Origin: an uncultured Halieaceae bacterium
Lineage (GTDB): Bacteria > Pseudomonadota > Gammaproteobacteria > Pseudomonadales > Halieaceae
DNA length: 39,366 nucleotides
Assembly: GCA_913057135.1 (NCBI GenBank)
Contig: CAJXNM010000029.1
Span: 1 to 39,366, forward strand
Direction of reading: 5' to 3'
Shown here: positions 7,602 to 16,206 of the stretch, piece by piece
How positions within the stretch are numbered: position 1 is the stretch's first letter
How the letters are laid out: each line of letters starts with the position of its first letter
Made by a program: the position numbers and the translations under genes
Notes under the pieces: generated by a model
The model's input: the letters and a program-made list of their open reading frames with translations, nothing else
Database searches by the model: none
What the model was told of the DNA's origin: nothing

Positions 7602-9068
7602 TTATGCCATGACCCCATGAACGTACCAGTGACGATTGTGCCGGTCTTGAAATAGCCATAAGGGCTGTCCTTGCGCATCGGTGGCTATGTAATAGTCACG
7701 GCTAATGGGGCGTTGCCACCAATTATCTTCAATACGTTCAGGGCCATGGCGTAAGGTTAAAGGGCCATTCCAGAACAGCTGACCCTGTTCCTGACGCACC
7801 GGTTGGGGTTCTGCCATTAACCAGAAGGGCCGTTGTTGCGGTGGGGTAACGTCACTGCTGCTGGGCGCAAATTCAGTGCTACTTTGGTGATGGTGTTCAG
7901 GCACGTGACTGTCTCGAAGGCCTATATGTTGCACTGCCATTAATCCCAGGCGATTTTTAAGTCGATCGAGTAACGCCTGTCGGGGTTCTCCCGTGCGCTC
8001 AAGGCTGAACAGGTCGGATACCGTGGTTGTTGGCTCTTGGAAATCACGCACGCTTAGGGCGAGACCCTCAACATTGTCGGCGAGTGTGCATTGGGCCAAC
8101 TGGAGTAAAGTCAGTTCTTGCCAGCGTGCTGGGTTGTTGTAGGCACCTGTGGCGCGAACACTGACGCATTGCGGCGGCCCTTTGGCGCGCAATAACTGCC
8201 ATTCGATGCATTGGGTTTCCCGTTGAATGTTCTTTAGGAACTGGCACAAGCTATTCAGCAGTTGGCTTATGGCGGGCACTAATTCGTCAGTGTGCCGAAT
8301 ATCGAACCCAAACCAGAGCGCATCATAGAAGTGGGTAGGTAACTGATAGTCAGCGCTTACTTGGTCATGATGGGCTGTCAGCGAAGCTAGCCAGCGCACA
8401 AAAGCGGTGCCGCAACGCTTGGCTAGTGACGCCGGTGGTAGCGCAAGTAATGAATGAAACTGTTCGATGCCCGCCCGCTGTAAGCGCGTCACCGTCTGGC
8501 GGTGGTCTTCCCTGTGATCATGATTGATGAGGCTAATGGGTAAGTTAGCAGCCCGCTGGCCGACCGCTGTGTGACTGTCGAGTGCCTGCTCCGGGTCTGC
8601 TAAAAACGTCATCAACCAGGCGCCGGTGCGGCTGTAGGCGGCACCCATTTGCGTTGTGAAGCCGCGCTGGGTAAGTGCTAATTTGGCTTTTTGGGTTATC
8701 GATTCGACACTGCCGTACAGCCGCAGGCAGCGACCAATTTCTAGCTGTAAACAATTGTTATTCCACGGCTCAAGTGTAGGGCTGATGCTATAGGCCCATA
8801 GCTGTAGCCGCTCGAGGGTCGTCTGTTCTTGTTTGGGATCGCGCTGTAACAATAGCAGTGTGTTGTCGTCTATGAGTGCTCTAACGCTGGCACTGCTGTA
8901 ACCCAGCTTGACACCGGCGGCCATGGCCGCTGCATTGGCTGCAATGACCCGCTGTTGCTCAATAACAACCACGGGCTGCTCGTGGTTGTCTTCGTTACCG
9001 TAGCTAATAGGGTGGGGCTGGCAGTCGAGTGCCAGTTGCGGAAAGCGAATGCAAAGCCAAAGGGACAT
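7602..9068 (-). CDS. imuB: ImuB, Y-family polymerase-like SOS mutagenesis protein
   Basis: A 488-residue non-catalytic Y-family homolog that links DnaE2 to the sliding clamp. It opens with the ImuB-typical LWLCIRFPQLALD. It keeps the fold (VVVIEQQRVIAANAAAMAAGVKLG) but lacks the acidic catalytic pair: where polymerases have a Asp-Glu motif it reads LEIGRCLRLYGS. The C-terminal half has SDLFSL before LLDRLKNRLG, and QGQLFW further on, a candidate clamp-binding motif of the QxxLF kind. An alternative ATG at 9077 would leave only 4 bp to the LexA box. ATG 9068 matches the family start. It is not adjacent to imuA or dnaE2, unlike the usual operon. Confidence 0.93.
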   Translation of the reverse strand: MSLWLCIRFPQLALDCQPHPISYGNEDNHEQPVVVIEQQRVIAANAAAMAAGVKLGYSSASVRALIDDNTLLLLQRDPKQEQTTLERLQLWAYSISPTLEPWNNNCLQLEIGRCLRLYGSVESITQKAKLALTQRGFTTQMGAAYSRTGAWLMTFLADPEQALDSHTAVGQRAANLPISLINHDHREDHRQTVTRLQRAGIEQFHSLLALPPASLAKRCGTAFVRWLASLTAHHDQVSADYQLPTHFYDALWFGFDIRHTDELVPAISQLLNSLCQFLKNIQRETQCIEWQLLRAKGPPQCVSVRATGAYNNPARWQELTLLQLAQCTLADNVEGLALSVRDFQEPTTTVSDLFSLERTGEPRQALLDRLKNRLGLMAVQHIGLRDSHVPEHHHQSSTEFAPSSSDVTPPQQRPFWLMAEPQPVRQEQGQLFWNGPLTLRHGPERIEDNWWQRPISRDYYIATDAQGQPLWLFQDRHNRHWYVHGVMA

Positions 9069-9081
9069 GCAGGTCATTATA

Positions 9082-9097
9082 CTGTATTTTTATACAG
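9082..9097 (-). promoter_or_regulatory. LexA box upstream of imuB
   Basis: CTGTATTTTTATACAG fits CTGT-N8-ACAG exactly and lies 13 bp before the preferred imuB start at 9068. No -35 hexamer is found at the position used by the dnaE2 and imuA promoters, so the promoter details are less clear here. The box orientation and closeness point to imuB. The divergent DUF885 gene is 205 bp away and is less likely to be controlled. Confidence 0.9.
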
Positions 9098-9302
9098 TTA
9101 TTTGTCGATAAATGGATGATGTCGTTGGCGTCTCGTGTTTGAGATTTTGGGGGCGGGTAGGGCCGTGTTTGTGTTCGCGTCTGAGTTGATACGTCGACCT
9201 TTGCGCCGTTTTGGCTTAAGCCTATGGATGCTATTGTTCGCGCGGTTTGCGAAACTATGACCTTTCAATGACACCCATTTGTCAGTTACTAAGGAGAGTT
9301 CG

Positions 9303-11183
9303 TTGACCACATCACGCTGTGCGCAGGTTGCGCTTTACATCGCTCTAACCGCCCTTGCTGCTTGCTCCAAGCCCACACAAGACGTGGCCCCTGAAGCCAA
9401 CGCCTCTGTCGAGGCTGGTGTCACGGAGCAGACACAGCAATCATCGGAGCAGGCCCGGTTGCAGCGCTTTTTCGAGCAATCATACGCCGAGGATATGCAA
9501 CGCTATCCCTTTACGGCGAGTTACCGGGGTATCAAAGATCAGCACGATCAATGGAACTCCTACGCCGAGGCGTTTCAAGACGAAACCCGTGCCATCAATG
9601 AAGCGCGGCTTGAATTCTTAAACGCCATCGATGCCGACCAGCTCGATGCCGACAGCCAGTTGTCCCTATCACTCTATCGCCGCGACCTTGAGCGTCGAAT
9701 CATGCTCGATGATTTCCGTGACCAGGACTATGTTATCCATCAGTTTTGGGGTCCCCATACCACCGTCCCCAGCAGCCTCATCAATATCCATCAAGTGACC
9801 GATGTGGCCGACGCCGAGGCCTACATTGGGCGTATTCGTAACGTCTCGGTGTTTTTCGATGAGGTTATTGAGCAGCTCAACATTCGCACAGAAGCCGGGT
9901 TAACGCTGGTTGATTGGATGTATCCGCAAATTCTCGATGCCGCCAAAAATGTGATCACTGGCGCGCCCTTCGAGGCAGCCGGCGAAGACACCGAGGATTC
10001 CGCCATCTGGGCAGACTTTCAAGAGAAGGTTGCCAGTCTTGATATTGAGCCGGCACAACGAACCCAGTTGCTGGATGCCGCGAAAAAAGCCCTGATTGAA
10101 CAGTTGCAGCCAGCGTATCAGCGCTTAATTGCGGCCATTGAAGCGCAAAGCGACATCGCGGCTAGTGATGACGGTATCTGGCGGTTTGAAAACGGCGATG
10201 TCTATTACCAGACATTACTCAACTGGTTTACTACCACCGAGCTTACCGCCGATGAGATTCATGCCCTGGGCCTTGCCAATGTTGCTCGCTTGCAGGAAGA
10301 GATGCGAGGAGTCATGGCAGAGGTGGGTTTCGAGGGCGACTTGCAGGCATTCTTCGCCGAGATGCGTGAAAATCAGGATTTGCGATACCCCAACACCGAC
10401 GAGGGTCGAGAGCAGTATTTAGCCGATGCCCGTGCCGCCATCGATGCTATGAGCGCAAAGTTGCCCGATTATTTTGGTCTGTTGCCGAAGGCGCCGTTGA
10501 AGGTGAAGCGTGTTGAGCCATTTCGAGAGCGCAGCGCCGGTAAGGCGTTTTATCAGAGCCCGCCACCCGATGGATCTCGCCCGGGTATTTATTACGCCAA
10601 CTTGTACGACATGAGCGCCATGCCCCGGACCGATCTCGAGGCCTTGGCGTTCCACGAGGGTGTACCCGGTCATCATTTACAGCTGTCTATCTCTGCCGAG
10701 CTCGACGAGGTGCCCGACTTTCAGCGCTACTTACGCTTTACCGCGTTTTCTGAGGGCTGGGGTTTGTACTCGGAATATCTCGCGAAAGAGATGGGCTTCT
10801 ATCAGGACCCGTACTCAGAATTCGGTCGGCTTGCCATGGAGCTTTGGCGTGCGGCGCGACTGGTTGTCGATACCGGGTTGCATTCAAAGCGTTGGACCCG
10901 GGAAGAGGCCATCGATTACCTGTTACAGAATACGCCAAATGCCGAATGGGATTGCGTGAAGGCCATTGAACGCTACATTGCGATGCCCGGCCAGGCCACC
11001 GCTTACATGATAGGCAAAATACGCATCCTTGAACTGCGCGACAGGGCACAACAACAACTTGGCGATGCTTTCGATATTCGCGAGTTTCACGACACAGTGC
11101 TTGCGAGTGGGCCGGTCCCTCTCGATGTATTAGCCGCCAACGTGGAGCGCATGATTGCCAATAAACAAGGGACTGCCATCTAA
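9303..11183 (+). CDS. DUF885-family metallopeptidase-like lipoprotein (paralog 1)
   Basis: A 626-residue DUF885 protein. The start is TTG at 9303, chosen because AAGGAG lies at 9291-9296. It begins with a signal peptide ending in the lipobox ALAAC, so it is a predicted lipoprotein with the body in the periplasm. Candidate zinc ligands are in HEGVPGHH (residues 451-458), and Glu484 in FSEGWGLY follows, an HExxxH-like arrangement typical of the family. These are thought to be zinc-dependent hydrolases or peptidases, but few are characterised. The C-terminal segment NAEWDCVKAIERYIAMPGQATAY is also conserved. It has a close paralog at 14113-15990 with the same motif numbering. Confidence 0.88.
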   Translation: MTTSRCAQVALYIALTALAACSKPTQDVAPEANASVEAGVTEQTQQSSEQARLQRFFEQSYAEDMQRYPFTASYRGIKDQHDQWNSYAEAFQDETRAINEARLEFLNAIDADQLDADSQLSLSLYRRDLERRIMLDDFRDQDYVIHQFWGPHTTVPSSLINIHQVTDVADAEAYIGRIRNVSVFFDEVIEQLNIRTEAGLTLVDWMYPQILDAAKNVITGAPFEAAGEDTEDSAIWADFQEKVASLDIEPAQRTQLLDAAKKALIEQLQPAYQRLIAAIEAQSDIAASDDGIWRFENGDVYYQTLLNWFTTTELTADEIHALGLANVARLQEEMRGVMAEVGFEGDLQAFFAEMRENQDLRYPNTDEGREQYLADARAAIDAMSAKLPDYFGLLPKAPLKVKRVEPFRERSAGKAFYQSPPPDGSRPGIYYANLYDMSAMPRTDLEALAFHEGVPGHHLQLSISAELDEVPDFQRYLRFTAFSEGWGLYSEYLAKEMGFYQDPYSEFGRLAMELWRAARLVVDTGLHSKRWTREEAIDYLLQNTPNAEWDCVKAIERYIAMPGQATAYMIGKIRILELRDRAQQQLGDAFDIREFHDTVLASGPVPLDVLAANVERMIANKQGTAI

Positions 11184-11192
11184 GCTGAATTA

Positions 11193-11277
11193 GTAACAAC
11201 AGTTACAATGTGCCGTACCACCCGATGGTGCGATATCCAAGCGCTGGTTTATGACTTCCAACCCACCCGAGCGGGTG
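11193..11277. other. Intergenic hairpins between DUF885 paralog 1 and dgkA
   Basis: Two short perfect inverted repeats: GTAAC-N4-GTTAC (11193-11206) and CACCCG-AG-CGGGTG (11264-11277). They lie between convergent genes and may help end transcription, but neither is followed by a T-run. No gene is supported in 11184-11331. Confidence 0.3.
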
Positions 11278-11331
11278 AGGCGGCTACAGCTCTCCTTATT
11301 ATTAGTAGAGATTTCTGTCTGAAGTCGCGAC

Positions 11332-11697
11332 TCACTTTGTTAGCTGCGTCCAAACAATGGGTGTCCATATTACGAGCCAAAGAATCAGCGAGAGAGTGAC
11401 GGCGAGTGACCCCAAATCTTTCGCTAGTCCCGACAGTTCATGATACTCAGAGCCGATTCGATCTATCGCCGCTTCCACCGCAGTATTGAGCGTTTCAACG
11501 ATGAGCACAAAGAGGGTTGCGGCAACCATCAAGCTGATTTCAAGTTGGCTGGGCCCAATTAGCACAGCGGCAGGAATCAAAACGACGCTGAGAGCCAGCT
11601 CGAGTTGAAACGCCTCTTCTTTGCGGAGTAGAAACGTCAAACCTTTCACCGAGTTTACTAAGGTGAATAGGAGCCTCGCGAATCCTGTTCGTTTCAT
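11332..11697 (-). CDS. dgkA: Diacylglycerol kinase
   Basis: A 121-residue integral inner-membrane kinase (E. coli DgkA has 122 residues). It phosphorylates diacylglycerol to phosphatidic acid, recycling lipid released by membrane-derived oligosaccharide and LPS modification. The family signature is present (VETLNTAVEAAIDRIG, then LSGLAKDLGSLAV). EEAFQLEL carries the N-terminal conserved Glu. Three transmembrane helices are evident. ATG 11697 gives the usual N-terminus and has a weak AAGAAG upstream; an ATG at 11712 is also possible. The 133-bp gap to the arsC-like gene upstream suggests its own promoter. Confidence 0.93.
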   Translation of the reverse strand: MKRTGFARLLFTLVNSVKGLTFLLRKEEAFQLELALSVVLIPAAVLIGPSQLEISLMVAATLFVLIVETLNTAVEAAIDRIGSEYHELSGLAKDLGSLAVTLSLILWLVIWTPIVWTQLTK

Positions 11698-11845
11698 CAC
11701 TTCTTTTTGCATAGGGCTGGCTCTGTGAAATTGGAGATGCGAGAAATTGTAACGTTGCTCTCTTAATCAACCCTTAATCTGCTACCAGCGTGGCCCCTCG
11801 CCCTGTGCTTCGACCAAGTGAGTTGGCAATATCTGAGACGGCGTT

Positions 11846-12196
11846 CTAATCGATTAGATTGAGGACGTTTTCCGGCGGGCGACCGAGTACTGCCCGATCG
11901 CCACGGATGACCACAGGTCGTTCGATCAGCACCGGGTATTTGCTCATGGCATCAATCAGCTCCGCCTCGGAAGCGTCTTTGTTGAGGGCCAGCTCTTTAA
12001 ATGCGGGCTCGCCGCGACGCACGAGATCAATGGCAGGGATGCCGAGCTTATTAAGGACGTCTTTGATCTGCTGCTTGCTTGGCGGGGTTTCGAGATAGCG
12101 CAGGTCTTCCGGTTCTATACCGTGATCCTGAAGCAGTGTGAGCGTCTGTCGGGATTTAGAGCAGCGGGGGTTGTGCCAGATGACGTAGTCACTCAT
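11846..12196 (-). CDS. ArsC-family (YfgD-like) thioredoxin-fold reductase
   Basis: A 116-residue ArsC-family protein. The catalytic cysteine is in NPRCSKSRQ near the N-terminus, and the later segment YPVLIERPVVI carries the conserved arginine of the arsenate reductase family. ArsC enzymes reduce arsenate with glutathione and glutaredoxin. YfgD-type homologs are widespread and have not all been shown to do this, so the activity is uncertain. AAAGG lies just before the ATG at 12196. The gene starts 15 bp after the HD-domain gene stop, so it is very likely the third gene of that operon. No arsR or arsenite exporter gene is nearby. Confidence 0.85.
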   Translation of the reverse strand: MSDYVIWHNPRCSKSRQTLTLLQDHGIEPEDLRYLETPPSKQQIKDVLNKLGIPAIDLVRRGEPAFKELALNKDASEAELIDAMSKYPVLIERPVVIRGDRAVLGRPPENVLNLID

Positions 12197-12211
12197 AACC
12201 TTTGTAGCCAA

Positions 12212-12763
12212 TTAAAACTCAACGGGTCGGGAGAAAATTTGGTGCACCATGGGTGCAAAATGACTCAGGGGCTTGGTTGGGTAGTCAGGGTCAAAGGAGG
12301 CTTGATCCCAGCGCTCGCAAAAATTGACGCAGCTGTCATAGAAAGGGTGATCTCTGTACTTATCCCGTCCATTGCGATCCATACCCATGTGGTGTGCCCA
12401 ATAATAGGTTTGGAACACACCATGCTTTTCAACAACCCAGCGTACTTCCTCGCGTACATAGGGTCGCAGTAAAGCGGCTGCAAATTCTGAATGATTGGTG
12501 GGCGCTAATTCGTCACCGATATCGTGTACCAGCGCCGCGACTATCCATTCGATATCGGCGCCATCACTCTCGGCGCGAGTAGCCGATTGGAGTGAATGCT
12601 CGAGCCGGTTGATCTTGTAGCCCGCCAATCCATGAGCCAGTGCTTCAAGAGACTGGAGAATACGATCGGGCAGCCCTACTATATGCTGTCTTTCAAGCTC
12701 CGCCAATAGCTGGTAATCCGCCGGGGTACCAGCCTTCATTTCGGTAAAGGCAACTTCAGCCAT
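12212..12763 (-). CDS. HD-domain oxygenase-like protein (PhnZ/TmpB-type candidate)
   Basis: A 183-residue HD-fold protein. Metal-ligand candidates in order are His56 (EHSLQ), His80-Asp81 (LVHDIGD), His91 (TNHSEF), His114 (EKHGVFQ) and Asp153 (ERWDQASFD). The 24-residue step between the first two and the 23-residue step between His91 and His114 resemble the mixed-valent diiron HD oxygenases of the PhnZ/MIOX type, which cleave the C-P bond of hydroxyphosphonates. The gene overlaps the preceding 2OG oxygenase by 8 bp and has AAGAGAAA before its ATG, so the two are translated together. That pairing is the one known for TmpA-TmpB (trimethylaminoethylphosphonate to glycine betaine and phosphate). 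The substrate is inference; an ordinary HD phosphohydrolase remains possible. Confidence 0.7.
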   Translation of the reverse strand: MAEVAFTEMKAGTPADYQLLAELERQHIVGLPDRILQSLEALAHGLAGYKINRLEHSLQSATRAESDGADIEWIVAALVHDIGDELAPTNHSEFAAALLRPYVREEVRWVVEKHGVFQTYYWAHHMGMDRNGRDKYRDHPFYDSCVNFCERWDQASFDPDYPTKPLSHFAPMVHQIFSRPVEF

Positions 12764-13823
12764 TTTTTCTCTTCAATACGGTCAGGAGATTACGCACATT
12801 GTCATGCTCAAAGTAGGCGTCTTGCAAATGGCGTTTGCCGGCGGTTTCTATCGCTTCACGACCGTGGAGTACGCGGTGGCTGGCGGCGACGATAATCTGC
12901 CCACCTTCAAGTCGGAAACGAGATTCAAAGGGTGAATCAAATATTTGCTGACTGAGCAGGTGATAGGCATTGTAAAAATCAGCGGTGTCGGTGCTCGAAG
13001 GATCGAGTGGTTGCATTAGCTGATTTGAATAACGGAATAGCGCGATATTGCCCTTGGAATCCAGCTGAATCATCGGCGCGATAGCAAAGGTTTCATTGTT
13101 ATCGTCAAACTCGCGGAAGGGCACGGGTACCCTACAGAGGGTCTCGAATTGATCAGGATACTGCGCCCGAAATGCCTCGAGTGCGCCCCATCCATCGAGG
13201 AGAGTGGAGCGACCCCCTTCGGCTTCGTTCACCAACATATGCAATGCCTGTACGCTAGGCGGCCAGGAGTAGCTGGCAAAATCATTGTGTGGTGGCAGGG
13301 GGAGGTTGGTGTGCGCAACGTTGTAGCCATTTGGATCCACCTGCACATTGTGGATACGTTCAAATAAAAGCTCCCGTACGGGACCGAGGCGGGGTGCAAG
13401 TGCTTCGAGGGTATTCATCTCGCGGGGTGCTTGGTCGATGATGATGACCCCATCTTTCAAGAAAACCTGAATTGCCTCTATTGCTATCCGATCGTTAGTT
13501 AAAAATTCGGTGTAGTCCACGTACCGGGGCAGAAATCCTTTTTGCCATGGCTGCCAGTCCTGCTTGATCGATTGGCTACAGCCCATCAGAAATTCACGTG
13601 AGTAGTGACTTTCATGACCTTCAGGCCAGCGAATAACAAGCTGATCAGCCTCGACCTGAGCCTGATCCGGCGCATAGTCGATGGGCACGCTCGCGATATG
13701 AAATCTTTTTTCCTGAGTCTGTGTCACTCGGCAGTCAGGACATGGGCAATTATCGCGAAGCCATAGGGTGGAGAAGGCAGCACTTTGGCCGTCAGGCCAT
13801 TGGATATCAAGCATATTAGGCAT
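12756..13823 (-). CDS. Fe(II)/2-oxoglutarate dioxygenase, gamma-butyrobetaine hydroxylase/TmpA-like
   Basis: A 355-residue protein. It has an N-terminal zinc-binding domain of the GBBH N-terminal type (LWLRDNCPCPDC, residues 23-34). The TauD-like oxygenase core has iron ligands His179-x-Asp181 (PPHNDF) and His320 (VLHGRE), with the arginine after it for 2-oxoglutarate. Relatives hydroxylate quaternary amines: gamma-butyrobetaine in carnitine synthesis, or trimethylaminoethylphosphonate in TmpA. The overlapping HD gene downstream favours the TmpA type. ATG 13823 and 13835 are both possible starts and neither has a strong ribosome site. Confidence 0.8.
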   Translation of the reverse strand: MPNMLDIQWPDGQSAAFSTLWLRDNCPCPDCRVTQTQEKRFHIASVPIDYAPDQAQVEADQLVIRWPEGHESHYSREFLMGCSQSIKQDWQPWQKGFLPRYVDYTEFLTNDRIAIEAIQVFLKDGVIIIDQAPREMNTLEALAPRLGPVRELLFERIHNVQVDPNGYNVAHTNLPLPPHNDFASYSWPPSVQALHMLVNEAEGGRSTLLDGWGALEAFRAQYPDQFETLCRVPVPFREFDDNNETFAIAPMIQLDSKGNIALFRYSNQLMQPLDPSSTDTADFYNAYHLLSQQIFDSPFESRFRLEGGQIIVAASHRVLHGREAIETAGKRHLQDAYFEHDNVRNLLTVLKRKNG

Positions 13824-13918
13824 GGCTAATACCATCGCGTTAACTCGGGTTTTCTACCATGCTTTTTCAAGTTGTGGGAAGCGTTTTTGACATGCCGTCG
13901 GGAATTTGATTTGGCTGA

Positions 13919-14116
13919 CCCCCTCGGGGGAATCTGTCAGACTATGGTAATGAGCTTCAGGCTCTTGTGCATTATTCAGCTGCTGGAGATAGCCGGGTAG
14001 AAATCCTGCTCATTCACGGCGGATGGCCGGGATCTTTGGAGGATGTCGCTGCGGCACTGGGCACTGGCTCGGTTTGCCGATCAGACCGACGGACCGTTAC
14101 GAGAGAAGTCTTGTGA
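13919..14116 (+). pseudogene. Alpha/beta-hydrolase N-terminal remnant
   Basis: An open frame with GTG at 13967 reads HYSAAGDSRVEILLIHGGWPGS, then loses family character before the stop at 14114-14116. The HGGWPGS strand-turn resembles the oxyanion-hole region (HGG/HGxP) of alpha/beta hydrolases, which are about 250-300 residues long. Only about 30 recognisable residues remain. Its stop overlaps the likely start of the next gene (GTGA), so it may now act as a leader for coupled translation. This is a weak call from a short match. Confidence 0.35.
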
Positions 14117-15990
14117 TTGCATCATTACATGCTCGCGTCATTCTGCTGCGTCGGCGGCTGCTATTGGCATTTTTCATGACCTTGGTGGTGGTGACGGCTG
14201 AATCGGCAAGGTCTGACGCCAGTAACTTCGCGAGCCCCGGGTTGACAGGCAATACAGCTGCTCAGGAGCAGCGTCGCCTTGAAAGATTCTTCGACGATGT
14301 GTTCGAGCGCGATCTCGAGCGCTCCCCGATCCAAGCTGCCTTTGCCGGTGAGCCGAGTGGGCAGGATCGCTGGGATGATCTGTCAATCTCATTTCAAGAG
14401 GAATCAACGAGACTCATAGCTGCCGATCTAGAGGCGATTAGCCGTTTCGATGACGCCCTGTTAAGCCCCAGTCTGCAATTATCAAAACAAGTATTTATCC
14501 GAGATCGCCAGCAGCAGTTGGCTTGGCAAGAATTTCGCGATGAGCATTATTTGGTTGAGCCCTTGTGGGGAGCGCAGGCGCCCATCACCGCCGTATTAAT
14601 GGGCGCGCACCCGGTGAATACCGTTGCCGATGCCGAGGACTACATTACGCGCATTGACGCGGTGCCGGCGTATCTCGATGAGGTGCTGCGGCAACTCGAG
14701 TCCCGTGCGGCGAAGGGATTCTATCTTGTCGACTGGATGTATCCTCAGGTCATTGCTGTCACGGAGGCGGTCATTTCCGGTGCTCCCTTTGATGGCAGCG
14801 ATCAACCATCTCCCCTCTGGGAAGATGTTCAAGAGAAGTTTAATCGCCTGCCCATAAGCTCTAGCCTGCGGGACGAGTTACTGGCCGACGCCCAAAGTGC
14901 ACTGGTATTAGGATTGGCACCAGCCTACCGTCGACTCATTGACACTCTGCGACGGCATCAACCCCAAGGGGCTACGGCCGATGGCGTCTGGCGCTTTGAG
15001 CGGGGTCAGCAGTTCTACCAAATGCTGCTGACGTTCTACACCAGCACTAACCTCAGCGCCGATGCTATCCATGCACTGGGTTTATCGGAAGTTGCCCGCT
15101 TACATCTCGAGATGCAGAGGGTGATGACGCAGCTTGAGTTCGACGGGTCTTTGTCAGATTTTTTTGACCATGTGCGCACCGATGCAGCCCTGCGATTCCC
15201 CGATACCACTCAGGGGCGAAACGATTACATGGCTGAGGTGGCGGCAGTTATTAAGGCCATGGAGGGGAAGTTACCCCAGTACTTCGGGCGCTTGCCCGAG
15301 GCGGATTTTGTGGTGAAACCGGTTGAGTCATACCGTGAGGCCACCGAGACATTGGCTTTCTACCAATCGCCTTCGTTAGATGGGCGCAGGCCGGGTATTT
15401 ATTATGTGAACTTATATGACATGGCTGCGCTGCCGCGCACCGATTTAGAAGCGCTGGCTTTTCACGAAGGTATTCCCGGCCACCACCTAGAAGCAAGCCT
15501 AGCCCTAGAGGCGAATATCCCCGATTTCCAGCGTTATACACCGTTTGTGGCGTTCTCCGAAGGCTGGGGGTTGTACGCTGAGTCTTTGGCGAAAGAGATG
15601 GGTTTTTATACCGATCCCTACGCAGAATTTGGTCGCTTGGGGATGGAGTTGTGGCGAGCAACTCGATTGGTGGTTGATACGGGTATTCATGCCAAGGGCT
15701 GGAGTCGTGAACACGCCATCGCGTACCTTGAGGCGAACACCCCTAATGCTTACTCAGATTGTGTCAGTGCCGTAGAGCGTTATATCAGCTGGCCCGGTCA
15801 AGGTACCGCATACACCTTGGGTAAATTACGCCTAATGGCATTGCGTGACTTGGCGCAATCGGCGCTAGGCCAGCAATTTGATATCCGTGAGTTTCACGAT
15901 ACGGTGCTGGCGAACGGTCCATTACCGCTGGATTTATTGGAAGCCAATATCAAGGCATATATCGCTGAAAAACAAGCGCGTGATGGCTGA
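14113..15990 (+). CDS. DUF885-family metallopeptidase-like exported protein (paralog 2)
   Basis: A 625-residue paralog of the 9303-11183 protein, similar along its whole length, with HEGIPGHH at residues 451-458 and FSEGWGLY following. The preferred start is GTG 14113, which overlaps the stop of a short upstream frame (GTGA) and follows GAGAGAAG at 14101-14108; ATG 14023 is the longer alternative. The N-terminus has LLRRRLLLAFFMTLVVV, a signal peptide with no lipobox cysteine. This copy is therefore predicted to be soluble in the periplasm, while paralog 1 is a lipoprotein. The zinc-hydrolase role is inferred from the family. Confidence 0.87.
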   Translation: MIASLHARVILLRRRLLLAFFMTLVVVTAESARSDASNFASPGLTGNTAAQEQRRLERFFDDVFERDLERSPIQAAFAGEPSGQDRWDDLSISFQEESTRLIAADLEAISRFDDALLSPSLQLSKQVFIRDRQQQLAWQEFRDEHYLVEPLWGAQAPITAVLMGAHPVNTVADAEDYITRIDAVPAYLDEVLRQLESRAAKGFYLVDWMYPQVIAVTEAVISGAPFDGSDQPSPLWEDVQEKFNRLPISSSLRDELLADAQSALVLGLAPAYRRLIDTLRRHQPQGATADGVWRFERGQQFYQMLLTFYTSTNLSADAIHALGLSEVARLHLEMQRVMTQLEFDGSLSDFFDHVRTDAALRFPDTTQGRNDYMAEVAAVIKAMEGKLPQYFGRLPEADFVVKPVESYREATETLAFYQSPSLDGRRPGIYYVNLYDMAALPRTDLEALAFHEGIPGHHLEASLALEANIPDFQRYTPFVAFSEGWGLYAESLAKEMGFYTDPYAEFGRLGMELWRATRLVVDTGIHAKGWSREHAIAYLEANTPNAYSDCVSAVERYISWPGQGTAYTLGKLRLMALRDLAQSALGQQFDIREFHDTVLANGPLPLDLLEANIKAYIAEKQARDG

Positions 15991-15992
15991 CG

Positions 15993-16205
15993 TCAGAGTC
16001 CACCGTGCTCCATCAGATACTGAATAACGCCTTTAATGGTGAAGCCTAGTATGCCCATGGCTAAAGCGATGTAGAGCACGAACGTGCCGTAACGCCCCGC
16101 GTCGTGTTTGCGTGCAAGATCCCACACGATAAACACCATAAAGACCATGAGTCCGCCAACGCCGACGGTTACGCCCCATTCGGTCATCCAGTCATCGAAC
16201 GACAT
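15993..16205 (-). CDS. DUF2788 membrane protein
   Basis: A 70-residue protein with two transmembrane helices (VGVGGLMVFMVFIVW and FVLYIALAMGILGFTI) joined by a charged loop LARKHDAGRYG. This matches the DUF2788 family of small inner-membrane proteins in gammaproteobacteria, whose role is unknown. Its ATG lies one base after the osmC-like stop (TAGCATG), so it is co-translated with that gene. Its end is 2 bp from the convergent DUF885 gene. Confidence 0.85.
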   Translation of the reverse strand: MSFDDWMTEWGVTVGVGGLMVFMVFIVWDLARKHDAGRYGTFVLYIALAMGILGFTIKGVIQYLMEHGGL

Positions 16206-16206
16206 G

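Noticed and set aside
11208-11399. A short plus-strand frame after DUF885 paralog 1
   Set aside because: It overlaps the dgkA coding end, has no ribosome site and encodes no recognisable protein.
14023-14112. An N-terminal extension of DUF885 paralog 2
   Set aside because: The extension overlaps a different frame that looks like a hydrolase remnant and puts 30 non-signal residues before the signal peptide; GTG 14113 has a ribosome site.
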